This document shows, piece after piece, positions 35,482-43,425 of a stretch of 64,000 bases of DNA. Source of the stretch: Candidatus Peregrinibacteria bacterium. Lineage in GTDB: Bacteria > Patescibacteriota > Gracilibacteria > UM-FILTER-43-11. The notes below the pieces were generated by a model. It ran no database searches. It worked only from the letters and a program-made list of their open reading frames with translations, and had not been told where the DNA came from. Each line of letters opens with the position of its first letter. Position 1 is the first letter of the stretch. Where the stretch lies: contig JAFGTE010000013.1 of NCBI GenBank assembly GCA_016934215.1, positions 1 to 64,000 on the forward strand, written 5' to 3'. The translations under genes were made by a program, and so were the position numbers.

Positions 35482-36069
35482 CTATTTTCTCCGTTCAATG
35501 ATTTTATCCACAATCCCGTATTCCAGTGCCTGCTTGGCCCGCATAAAATAATCGCGTTCCGTATCTTTTTCGACTTTATCCAGCTTCTGCCCTGTGTGTT
35601 TGGCGATCATCTCGTTCAGCAGTTTTTTGGTCTGAATGATGTGGTCGGCATGAATCGCAATGTCGGTTGCCTGACCTTCCGTACCGCCTAAAGGCTGATG
35701 GATCATGACTTCGGAATGCGGCAGAATAAAGCGCTTTCCTTTGGTTCCGCCCATTAAAATAATGGAACCGCCCGAAGCCGCAATGCCCACGCAAACCGTC
35801 GAAACATCGCATTTTATCAGTTGTATGGTGTCGTACATGGCCAAAGTGGAAGAAACAGAACCACCCGGAGAATTCACGTAAATAGTGATATCCTTATTTG
35901 GGTCTACCTTTTCCAGAAAAAGCAACTGGGCAATCACGGTATTAGCCACTTCATCGTTGATGGCAGTACCCAGAAAAACAATGCGTTCCTCAAGCAGGCG
36001 GGAGTAAATGTCGTAAACGCGTTCTCCGCCCTGAGGAGTTTTATCGATAACGGTTGGAATGATTGGCAT
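35482..36069 (-). CDS. clpP: ATP-dependent Clp protease proteolytic subunit
   Basis: Serine protease forming the tetradecameric barrel that degrades unfolded proteins with ClpX/ClpA/ClpC. The product is 195 residues with the catalytic triad visible: Ser99 in GIAASGGS, His124 in VMIHQP and Asp in DTERDYFM (~173). The preceding leader is AT-rich with a TATAAT box at 36124-36119 (minus). Confidence 0.97.
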   Translation of the reverse strand: MPIIPTVIDKTPQGGERVYDIYSRLLEERIVFLGTAINDEVANTVIAQLLFLEKVDPNKDITIYVNSPGGSVSSTLAMYDTIQLIKCDVSTVCVGIAASGGSIILMGGTKGKRFILPHSEVMIHQPLGGTEGQATDIAIHADHIIQTKKLLNEMIAKHTGQKLDKVEKDTERDYFMRAKQALEYGIVDKIIERRK

Positions 36070-36070
36070 A

Positions 36071-36110
36071 ACTTTTGGAATTTTTAATTTTTAAATTTTT
36101 GAATTTTTCT
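36071..36110. repeat. AT-rich tandem repeat in the clpP leader
   Basis: Near-tandem copies of a (G)AATTTTT-type unit sit between the -10 box (36119-36124) and the clpP start at 36069. This makes an unstructured A/U-rich 5' leader without a Shine-Dalgarno site. Confidence 0.4.
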
Positions 36111-36186
36111 TCTTTATAATTATAGCATTTTTGGCTAATTCCTGCGAGCAAGGAGGCTTGACGGATATAGCTTGTCAGGCAGAATA

Positions 36187-36438
36187 CTATTTATGCCGTT
36201 TTTTTGTTTTCTGCTTTTTATGTTCATCATCAGGCACAATTTTCATGCGGTCCACCACCAGTTCGCCGATGGCAGCAAAAGGTATGGCTACTAAAGTCAC
36301 AATCCACACGACCCGCCAGGTAATCGGCTCACCTGTGGCTAGTTTCAGCGCAACCAGATCTTCCACTAATCCCATTGCCACACCGAAAATCAGAAATTCC
36401 AGGAAAATTTCAAGTCTTTTGACGTTTATTTTTCTCAT
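36187..36438 (-). CDS. Small two-helix membrane protein
   Basis: The product has 83 residues: two hydrophobic segments (~10-30 and 43-63) and a strongly basic Lys-rich tail. Its ATG overlaps the gatB stop (TAATG), so it is translationally coupled to gatB. No recognised family. Confidence 0.55.
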   Translation of the reverse strand: MRKINVKRLEIFLEFLIFGVAMGLVEDLVALKLATGEPITWRVVWIVTLVAIPFAAIGELVVDRMKIVPDDEHKKQKTKKRHK

Positions 36439-37862
36439 TATGTTAACAGTTTACGTAATATCTCATTGACGGATTTTGGGTTGGCGGAGCCCTTGGTAGC
36501 CCCCATAACCTGCCCCACCAGACTACCGATCGCTTTTTCTTTACCGCCTTTAAAATCAGCCACGATCTGCGGATTATGTTTGATGACTTCCTGACAGATT
36601 TTTTCGAGTTCACCGGTATCTTCCATGACTTTGAATGGTTCGAAGTACTTTTCCGGATCGGGATTCCGAAAGCATATTTCATCAAGGTGGTCTTTGGCGA
36701 TTTTTCCAGTAATCACCCCCTCTTCAATCATCTTCACCATTTTTCCGATGGTCTCTGGAGTGGCGCAATAAGTACTTAATGCTCTGAGCGGTTTAATTTC
36801 TGACAGTAGCCAGTTGGCGGTTTTCTTCGGATACCCGGAAATTTCTACCGCTTTTTCAAAATCATCAGCCAGTTCCATATCGGCGATAAGCGTGGCTGCA
36901 TCATTATCAGAAAGTCCCATCTCCTTGTACTTGGCCAGTTTCTGGTCCGGGAGTTCAGGAAGTTGCCCTTTCAGTTCCTCCACCATCTCTCTCGTCACTA
37001 CGATGGGCGGAACATCAGGTTCCGGAAAATAGCGATAATCGGCCGCTTCTTCTTTACCCCGCTGGGAAACGGTGATTTCTTTGTCATCCAGCCAGCCACG
37101 GGTTTCCTGTACGACCTGACCGCCACCTTCCAGAATCTCTTTTTGGCGCTGGATTTCGTACTCCAGGGCTTTTTCCAGACTGCGGAAAGAATTGAGGTTT
37201 TTGGTTTCCGTACGGGTGCCGAATTTCTTCTGTCCTTTGGGACGCAGGGAAACATTGATGTCAAAACGCATCATTCCTTTTTCCATATCCGCATTGGAAG
37301 CCCCCACATAACGCATGATCTTCTGAAGCTGACGGGCATAAGCGCTGGCTTCCTCCACGCTGCGAATATCCGGTTCGCTCACGATTTCCATCAGGGGCGT
37401 ACCGGAGCGGTTATAATCAACTAATGTGCCTCCTGCGGTGTGGGTCAATTTTCCGGCATCGTCCTCTAAATGAAGCCTGGTGATACCAATATCCTTTGTG
37501 CTTCCATCGGACTTAGTAATCGTCAGTTTGCCTTTTACGCTCACGGGCAGATCGTACTGAGAAATCTGAAAACCTTTGGGTAAATCAGGATAAAAATAAC
37601 TCTTGCGGTCCATTTTTGAAAACTCCGGAATCTCACAACCCAGTGCCAAAGCGCCCAGAATCCCCTTCCGCACGACTTCTTCATTTAAAACCGGCAGCAT
37701 TCCCGGAAAGCCCATACAAATGGGGCAGACATGCGTATTCGGCTCTGCGTTAAAAATATCGTTACTGCAACGGCAGAACATCTTGGTTTTGCTTGAAATC
37801 CGGCAGTGTACTTCTAAACCAATAACGGGTTCGTATTCCATTTTGAGTTTCTTACCTGTCAA
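36438..37862 (-). CDS. gatB: Asp/Glu-tRNA amidotransferase subunit B
   Basis: With GatA and GatC it converts Glu-tRNA-Gln and/or Asp-tRNA-Asn to the amidated forms. The product has 474 residues: EPVIGLEVH near the start, a Cys cluster CRC...CPICMGFPG (~30-54), the GTPLMEIVSEPD signature and a C-terminal YqeY-type tail. Met8 (37841) is the likelier start by family comparison. gatA and gatC are not in the window. coaE abuts on the upstream side. Confidence 0.97.
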   Translation of the reverse strand: MTGKKLKMEYEPVIGLEVHCRISSKTKMFCRCSNDIFNAEPNTHVCPICMGFPGMLPVLNEEVVRKGILGALALGCEIPEFSKMDRKSYFYPDLPKGFQISQYDLPVSVKGKLTITKSDGSTKDIGITRLHLEDDAGKLTHTAGGTLVDYNRSGTPLMEIVSEPDIRSVEEASAYARQLQKIMRYVGASNADMEKGMMRFDINVSLRPKGQKKFGTRTETKNLNSFRSLEKALEYEIQRQKEILEGGGQVVQETRGWLDDKEITVSQRGKEEAADYRYFPEPDVPPIVVTREMVEELKGQLPELPDQKLAKYKEMGLSDNDAATLIADMELADDFEKAVEISGYPKKTANWLLSEIKPLRALSTYCATPETIGKMVKMIEEGVITGKIAKDHLDEICFRNPDPEKYFEPFKVMEDTGELEKICQEVIKHNPQIVADFKGGKEKAIGSLVGQVMGATKGSANPKSVNEILRKLLT

Positions 37863-38444
37863 TTATAGCTTAGCCAGAATGGAATTCAATTTTTTGTAGA
37901 ATTCCTGAAAACTGCCTTCATTTATTACGGTATAATCAGCATCCTTTGGCTCTGTTTGATTTTTTATCGAGATTTTAAAAAGATCGTAATCGATCCCGTC
38001 TCGTTTACGGATTCGCTCGTAAGCAAGTGCCTCGCCTGCTTTAGTCAGCAGTACTTTGTCGCAGAGTTCAAAGAATTCTAATTCTTTCCACAGGGCTCCG
38101 ACCACTACCGCATTCGCTTTCTTCTTTTTCAGGTAATAAAGTTCATTCTTCAGATGTCTTTTGAGTTCAGGATGAACGATGGCATTCAGATCTTTAAGCG
38201 CCTGTTTAGCTTCAGGCGTGTTTCCAAAAACGATGCTTTTCAGCTTCTGACGGTCGACGGTATCATCTTTTGTAAGGATATTCTCGCCAAAACGATCCAC
38301 TATCTCCCGCCAGATTTTCTGATAGGGGCGATAGAGTTTGTGCGCTATTTTATCCGCATTCAATACTTTCCAGCCTCTTTGTTCAAGGAATTGAGCGGCG
38401 GTGTGTTTACCGGTTCCGCTTTTTCCGGTGATTCCTAATATCAT
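37863..38444 (-). CDS. coaE: Dephospho-CoA kinase
   Basis: Phosphorylates dephospho-CoA, the last step of CoA synthesis. The product has 193 residues: P-loop GKSGTGKH (7-14), with His in place of the usual Ser/Thr last residue; the NADKIAHKLY substrate region; AIVHPELK; and the RIRKRDG lid. It is directly adjacent to gatB with no gap, so the two share a transcript. Confidence 0.9.
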   Translation of the reverse strand: MILGITGKSGTGKHTAAQFLEQRGWKVLNADKIAHKLYRPYQKIWREIVDRFGENILTKDDTVDRQKLKSIVFGNTPEAKQALKDLNAIVHPELKRHLKNELYYLKKKKANAVVVGALWKELEFFELCDKVLLTKAGEALAYERIRKRDGIDYDLFKISIKNQTEPKDADYTVINEGSFQEFYKKLNSILAKL

Positions 38445-38445
38445 G

Positions 38446-38489
38446 GTTCGTGGTTCGTGGTGCGCAGATTTTCTCCACGAACCACGAAC
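38446..38489. repeat. Perfect 15-bp inverted repeat
   Basis: GTTCGTGGTTCGTGG (38446-38460) and its exact complement (38475-38489) flank a 14-nt loop. Each arm is itself a doubled GTTCGTG unit. It fills the whole gap between coaE and the upstream gene, directly before the coaE ATG. It resembles dispersed palindromic elements rather than a terminator, as there is no U tract. Confidence 0.75.
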
Positions 38490-38491
38490 AT

Positions 38492-38893
38492 TTAAAATAT
38501 TTTCAAATCCTTAAAGGCCTGTTTGAACTTCAGCATGGTAGCTTTGTAGGTTTTTTCATCAACCCGATAGTTGATTTTGTGCGCAATGTCATTTCTGACC
38601 TTATGTGCCGCCCAAACATCATTGATATTTTCAAAAAGTGTGGGGGTCTTCTTTAGTTTGGCTCCCAGACTTCCTTTGTAGCCCATCCTGGTCAGCGCAT
38701 AGTCGAGTAGTTTATCGGCCTCCAAAATGGCATATTTATGATCCGGTTCGTGTATGATTTTTTTCCATGTCTCCCGGACTTCTTCCTTGAGTACTTTGCT
38801 GATTTTTCGGCGCAATCGTTTAAAAAGAACGTACCCAACAATCAGTACATCCGCTATCACAAAAATGAGGATGATAGTGACGATTAATTTCAT
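38492..38893 (-). CDS. Membrane-anchored HEPN-like protein
   Basis: The product has 133 residues: an N-terminal membrane helix (~3-25), then a soluble helical domain ending in HKVRNDIAHK. That Arg-x4-His arrangement (RNDIAH) is the hallmark of HEPN folds, many of which are RNases. No nucleotidyltransferase (MNT) partner is next to it, so a toxin-antitoxin role is not indicated. The HEPN assignment rests on the motif and helical context. Confidence 0.5.
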   Translation of the reverse strand: MKLIVTIILIFVIADVLIVGYVLFKRLRRKISKVLKEEVRETWKKIIHEPDHKYAILEADKLLDYALTRMGYKGSLGAKLKKTPTLFENINDVWAAHKVRNDIAHKINYRVDEKTYKATMLKFKQAFKDLKIF

Positions 38894-38961
38894 TTTTTAT
38901 TTTTGTTTTTTGCGCTCTTTAGCTCTATTTTAAATGAAAATCAGGAAAAGTAAATAAAAAT

Positions 38962-39540
38962 TTATTTTTTATGGCGTAAATGATGCGCCACCATTTGTGA
39001 AAGAAGTTCTTTTAACCCTCCGGCATGACTCATTTCACGGCTGTTTAAGTAATTTCCCTGATGTTTCATCAGAGCCAGTTCAATCTTCTTGGGATTTTTG
39101 GCATTTTTCAGATGAATATGAGACCCTGAAATGACTTTGAGGGTCACATCGCCGTATCGGAGAACAGTTCCCCAGAACCCTTTGATCACAAAGGCAACTC
39201 CTTCTGTATCTTCGTAGCCGATCCGCTGGGACGTGTTAGAAAAAAGTCCATGCCACTCCACAATAATGATACTCATGTCAGTAAAAAGCCAAACATCAGA
39301 ATGCCAATCGATGAGTTCATAAAATAACTTGATACACGCCAGAATCATCCAGGCAACAATAACAAGTACGAAAACGGGACTTTTAAAACCAATAAAATAA
39401 AGGATCCATGGCAGCATAAAGCCAAAAAACAATATCCCGACAAAGGGGCCGGCAAATTCGGCCCAGTGTTTATGGGCGGCATAGAGCACATTTTCCCCTT
39501 TTTCCAGGTGTTTTTTGAAAATCAGCTTATCGACGAACAT
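38962..39540 (-). CDS. PH-like-domain membrane protein
   Basis: The product has 192 residues: two adjacent membrane helices (~30-75), then ~80 residues of beta-type sequence (DVWLFTDMSIIIVEWHGLF) resembling bacterial PH (bPH2/YdbT-like) domains, and a basic tail. Function unknown. It is divergent from lepB. Confidence 0.55.
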   Translation of the reverse strand: MFVDKLIFKKHLEKGENVLYAAHKHWAEFAGPFVGILFFGFMLPWILYFIGFKSPVFVLVIVAWMILACIKLFYELIDWHSDVWLFTDMSIIIVEWHGLFSNTSQRIGYEDTEGVAFVIKGFWGTVLRYGDVTLKVISGSHIHLKNAKNPKKIELALMKHQGNYLNSREMSHAGGLKELLSQMVAHHLRHKK

Positions 39541-39637
39541 TTGTTTTTGGTTTTACTGGGGCCATTATCCCAAAAAAAACTGGACTTGTAAATGCTCGCC
39601 AATCCCTATAATCTATACGGGCTAACCTGCTTCAAAA

Positions 39638-40627
39638 ATGCAGACATTTAAACCCGAATTAGAGTATCGAAGGCCAAAATCAGGCAATGTCAGGAAGTTT
39701 TTTAAGGAAACCGGCTTATTTATTGCAGATATCTTTTACAACGCCATTGTTATCATTGTACTGGTGGTACTGATTCGCAGTTTTCTGATTTCCCCTTTTC
39801 GGGTGGTCGGTTCATCGATGGCTGACACGCTCGACAATAAGGAATTTATACTGATCGACAAGCTCAGTTATCTGGTGGGTGATATTGAGCGCGGCGACCC
39901 GGTTGTCTTTTTACCGCCTGCTACCAGCAAAGACACACCCAAGTTTGAAGAAATGGTTCAGGTTAAGGCTTCCGGGACCGGTGTCTTCAATTTTTCTGAA
40001 CTGCGACACGTCAAAAATGCTGTTTATTGTGATGGTCATTTGCTTAGCGCTTTTTGGTTCTGTAAAGAAAAGGTGAAACCCGGAGATCTTGTTTATTACG
40101 CTCCTCAGAAGGAAGTCGCAGGCAGTTCAGGAAAACAAACCAACTGGAACCTGGTTAAAAGAATTGAAGTGGATGAAAATACCTATAAACAAGGTACGAT
40201 CGCTTTTGAAGGAGAAAAAGAAACTATTTACACCGTGCGGGTCTATGGATCAAAAGGGCCTGAATATTTTGTGAAGCGTGTTATTGGCATTCCGGGTGAT
40301 ACAGTTAAAATTGACGGGGGGCGCGTTTACATCAAAAGGTCTGAAGATCAGGATTTTTGGCAAATTGATGAATCTTTTCTGAACTCAGAAAACCTCAATA
40401 GGACCTATATCAGCCAAAAACACCGTCAAAATGTCTACGAGGTGCCGGAAGGTCATTATTTTGTTATGGGAGATAACCGGAATCATAGTAATGACAGCCG
40501 GAGCTGGCTTGAGCCTATCACACAGGAAGCCTTTGCTTTTGTGCCTGAAAATAATATCAGCGGTAAAGTTTTAATTGTCCTTTGGCCGATTAATAACTTC
40601 CGACTTATTGAATCGGCCGATTTTTAG
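39638..40627 (+). CDS. lepB: Signal peptidase I
   Basis: Removes signal peptides from exported proteins on the outer face of the membrane. The product has 329 residues: one membrane helix (~30-50), catalytic Ser60 in GSSMADTL, catalytic Lys (~212) in YFVKRVIGIPGD and the conserved MGDNRNHSNDSR. It is longer than minimal enzymes because of a ~110-residue insertion between the Ser and Lys boxes. A TATAAT box lies about 25 nt upstream. It would process the many exported proteins encoded here. Confidence 0.95.
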   Translation: MQTFKPELEYRRPKSGNVRKFFKETGLFIADIFYNAIVIIVLVVLIRSFLISPFRVVGSSMADTLDNKEFILIDKLSYLVGDIERGDPVVFLPPATSKDTPKFEEMVQVKASGTGVFNFSELRHVKNAVYCDGHLLSAFWFCKEKVKPGDLVYYAPQKEVAGSSGKQTNWNLVKRIEVDENTYKQGTIAFEGEKETIYTVRVYGSKGPEYFVKRVIGIPGDTVKIDGGRVYIKRSEDQDFWQIDESFLNSENLNRTYISQKHRQNVYEVPEGHYFVMGDNRNHSNDSRSWLEPITQEAFAFVPENNISGKVLIVLWPINNFRLIESADF

Positions 40628-40638
40628 CAATATTACCC

Positions 40639-40667
40639 TTGAAAAAAGGTCCAAAAAATGATATAAT
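40639..40667 (+). promoter_or_regulatory. Promoter of the HATPase-STAS pair
   Basis: TTGAAA (40639-40644), 17-bp spacer, TATAAT (40662-40667). The leader before the ATG at 40692 has a CTGATA/TATCAG hairpin. Confidence 0.65.
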
Positions 40668-40691
40668 GGACTGATAATAATTTATCAGCCA

Positions 40692-41315
40692 ATGGATCAG
40701 AACTCATCTCAAAATCCAGGTCCGCAAAGCGTTACCCCCGCTCAAGCTTCTATTCCTGCACCCCCTCCTTCACAAGATGCTTCCGCAACTCAAAAAGGTG
40801 CCGATTTAAAAGATCAGAGTGTGCTCAGTAAGAGTCAGGATCCTGCCACGCTGGAAGCCCCGCTCAAAATTACGATCATTCTTCCTACGAATGCTTATTT
40901 TATGGCTGGTATTCGTGATTTTACTATGACCGTCACTCAGAATATGACAGGCTTCTCTCAGCAATGGGCTTATCGTTTTCAGTCGGTTGTGGATGAACTT
41001 ACGAACAATGCGATTGAATTTGGTTCTAAGGCCGGAGAAAATATCACCATCACTTTTGTGAGTGTAAAAGGAAAATACATTGAAGTTTACGTAAGAGATA
41101 CTGGTACCGGTGTTAAAAAAATGACAGCGGCTGATATGATGCAGTATCTGGAAACCCATAAAAATATCGATCCGACCACCATTACCACCATTCGCGGCCG
41201 CGGCCTTTCTCAGATCGTGGCTAACTGGGCTGATAAAGTTGGATTCACTGACAATGAAGGTGGTGGTTTAACGGCTCATGTAGTGAAATACTTTGATGCC
41301 AATGAACAACTTTAG
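40692..41315 (+). CDS. RsbW/SpoIIAB-like ATP-binding regulator
   Basis: The product has 207 residues. A Pro/Ser/Gln-rich disordered N-terminus (1-50) precedes a histidine-kinase-type ATPase fold with N box ELTNNAIEFGS (~102-112), G1 DTGTG (~136-140) and GRGLSQI (~170). Stand-alone HATPase_c proteins of this type are anti-sigma or partner-switching kinases. The STAS gene follows 25 nt later, the usual partner. No sigma factor or PP2C phosphatase is nearby. Confidence 0.8.
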   Translation: MDQNSSQNPGPQSVTPAQASIPAPPPSQDASATQKGADLKDQSVLSKSQDPATLEAPLKITIILPTNAYFMAGIRDFTMTVTQNMTGFSQQWAYRFQSVVDELTNNAIEFGSKAGENITITFVSVKGKYIEVYVRDTGTGVKKMTAADMMQYLETHKNIDPTTITTIRGRGLSQIVANWADKVGFTDNEGGGLTAHVVKYFDANEQL

Positions 41316-41340
41316 ATAAATAACGATTAATTACCAAGCT

Positions 41341-41838
41341 ATGTCAGATATTCAAATAGCCTTTCAGGACTTAACCCTCGGTGCAAAAGCTGCCAAACTC
41401 ATTACTTTTGTGGGTCAGCTGGATGAAACCAATGTGGATCATGAGGCAAGAAAAATCTATCAGGTGATCACTGAAATGGCTGAGCCGGTCCTGCTTCTGG
41501 ATTTTTCTGATCTTGAATACATGAATTCAAAGTCCATCGGTTATGTGACTGACTGGTTTACGCAAGCGAGCGCAAAGAACGGTTCGATTTCCATCATTGG
41601 TCCTAAACCAAATATTCTGGATATACTGAAAGTCGTTGGTATTACTCAGATCATCACTGTCTATAACACTCTGGAGGAAGCAAAAACTGCTCTCGGAGGA
41701 GCTTTTATTGCAGAGGTAGCCCCTGCTCCGGTTACCCCAGCTGCCCCTGCCGCATCCCCGCCCGCTGCCCCCACTGAGACGCCTGTTTCAGTCGCTCCCG
41801 CTGCCCCCACTGAGACGCCTGCCCCTCCGGCGGTTTAA
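41341..41838 (+). CDS. STAS-domain anti-anti-sigma-like protein
   Basis: The product has 165 residues. A STAS fold (1-115) carries the switch serine position Ser63 in EYMNSKSIGYV, aligned with Ser58 of SpoIIAA. A Pro/Ala-rich tail (~125-165) includes a repeated AAPTETP unit. It is expected to bind the preceding HATPase protein in a phosphorylation-dependent way. The tail is unusual for the family and may be a tether or linker. Confidence 0.8.
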   Translation: MSDIQIAFQDLTLGAKAAKLITFVGQLDETNVDHEARKIYQVITEMAEPVLLLDFSDLEYMNSKSIGYVTDWFTQASAKNGSISIIGPKPNILDILKVVGITQIITVYNTLEEAKTALGGAFIAEVAPAPVTPAAPAASPPAAPTETPVSVAPAAPTETPAPPAV

Positions 41839-41860
41839 TTTTTGTAATTGGTTTAATTTT

Positions 41861-41894
41861 AAAGAACACGCTTTTTCTTGCGGGTTCTTTTTTG
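41861..41894 (+). terminator. Terminator after the STAS gene
   Basis: AAAGAACACGC with GCGGGTTCTTT around a T-rich loop, then a T tract. It runs directly into the next promoter. Confidence 0.65.
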
Positions 41895-41901
41895 TTATAA
41901 T
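41893..41901 (+). promoter_or_regulatory. Extended -10 promoter of the binding-protein gene
   Basis: TGT-TATAAT with the -10 at 41896-41901, next to the terminator. GAGAG lies just before the ATG at 41934. Confidence 0.5.
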
Positions 41902-41933
41902 TACTTTTGAATCATTTTAGTCACTGAGAGAAA

Positions 41934-43367
41934 ATGAAAAAATTTTTACTTTTTTTAATACTGATCGCTGTCCTGGGCGGAGGGGTTTATTATTACCGAG
42001 CTATGATTTTTCCTGACAGAGGAAATACTCTCCGAGTTGTTATGAATACAGGGGCAACGGATATTTCGCCTTACGCTCTTAATTTAAATAACACAACCCG
42101 TATCAGAAATATTTATGAAGGGCTTGTGAGTTTTAATAAAAATTTAAAAATTGCTCCCGCCCTGGCCGTCAGCTGGGGCAATCTCGATAGCACCCATTGG
42201 GAATTCCGTCTCAGAGAAGGAGTGAAATTTCATGACGGCAGTGATTTTTCCGCTCAGAATGTAGTAGATTGCTTCAATAAAGCGAAAAACAGTTCAGATT
42301 CGCAAATTGCGAGCTATATCAGTACGATCGAAGATGTGAGTATCAGTTCAAAGAACCGTATTGTCGTAACAACCCATTCTCCCGATCCTTTACTTCTTTC
42401 CAAATTGACGAAAATTTTTATTTACAAAGACAACAATATTGGGACCGGTCCTTATATGCTGGATGAATGGATTCAGGGCAAACGGTTTAGCCTGAAAGCA
42501 TTTCCCGATTATTGGGGTGAAGCACCTTTTTTCCCCCAGGCTGAATATGAAGTCATATCAAATCGTTCAGAGCGAGAAAAAGCTTTTGCTGAAGGTGAGA
42601 TAGATATTCTGGTAGGTCTTACTGAAGAGCAGGCGTTGGATTTGCCTAAAGATCAGGTCATTACCAATTATGGTCTTGAGGTGAATTTTCTGATGTTTCA
42701 ATTGGATGATCCGGTTTTTGAAGACCGGAATATTCGCGAAGCCATTCAAACACTGATTGACCCTGATGAAGTGGAAGAAATTGGCAACCATTTTGTCAGA
42801 AGAAGCAATCAGTTTATTGCTGAAGGTGTATTTGGATATAACAAAGAGATTCCTTATTTCAAATATGATCCTGAAAATGAAGCCCGTGATTTATTCGGTA
42901 AAAGGCTTCAGCCGATTCGTCTGGATTATCTGGCCAGCTATGGAACGCTGGTCCAGTATCTTAAGAATAAGCTCCGGCTGGCCGGCTTCTCCGTAACGGA
43001 AACGGCTGATCAGCCCGACGACCTTCTGGAGAAAATCGGCCGCAATGAATCCTCGTTCTTCTTAATCGGATGGCGCGCAGAAGATGGCGATGCCGGAGGA
43101 TTTTTTGATGCCTTCATCCATTCTGACGGCCTTTATAACAATGGCCGATACAGTAACCCTGAAGTCGATGAACTCATCGAGCAAAGCCGGACGGAGATGG
43201 ATCCTCAAAAAAGGCTGGTCATGCTGCAGGAGATCAGCGCCAAAGTTTCGGAGGACCTTATTGGCATTCCTCTCTTTGAGACTTCCAGACTTTATGGAAT
43301 TGATAAGGGGGTCCTATGGGAGCCGCGACTGGACGGCGAAGTTCTTGCCGCTGAAATTAGCCGATAG
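41934..43367 (+). CDS. Family 5 (peptide/nickel-type) solute-binding protein
   Basis: The product has 477 residues. A membrane anchor (3-20) without a lipobox is followed by the SBP_bac_5 fold: TDISPYALNLNN, the NIYEGLV motif, FRLREGVKFHDGSDFSAQNVV, and a C-terminal half with NPEVDELIEQSR. These proteins capture oligopeptides or similar ligands for an ABC importer. No permease or ATPase is adjacent, so it is an orphan here. It precedes hisS on the same strand. Confidence 0.88.
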   Translation: MKKFLLFLILIAVLGGGVYYYRAMIFPDRGNTLRVVMNTGATDISPYALNLNNTTRIRNIYEGLVSFNKNLKIAPALAVSWGNLDSTHWEFRLREGVKFHDGSDFSAQNVVDCFNKAKNSSDSQIASYISTIEDVSISSKNRIVVTTHSPDPLLLSKLTKIFIYKDNNIGTGPYMLDEWIQGKRFSLKAFPDYWGEAPFFPQAEYEVISNRSEREKAFAEGEIDILVGLTEEQALDLPKDQVITNYGLEVNFLMFQLDDPVFEDRNIREAIQTLIDPDEVEEIGNHFVRRSNQFIAEGVFGYNKEIPYFKYDPENEARDLFGKRLQPIRLDYLASYGTLVQYLKNKLRLAGFSVTETADQPDDLLEKIGRNESSFFLIGWRAEDGDAGGFFDAFIHSDGLYNNGRYSNPEVDELIEQSRTEMDPQKRLVMLQEISAKVSEDLIGIPLFETSRLYGIDKGVLWEPRLDGEVLAAEISR

Positions 43368-43425
43368 TCCTTTTCATCAGAATAAATTTATGGTACGGTT
43401 ATGAAAGTCCTTTTTAAACATTTTT

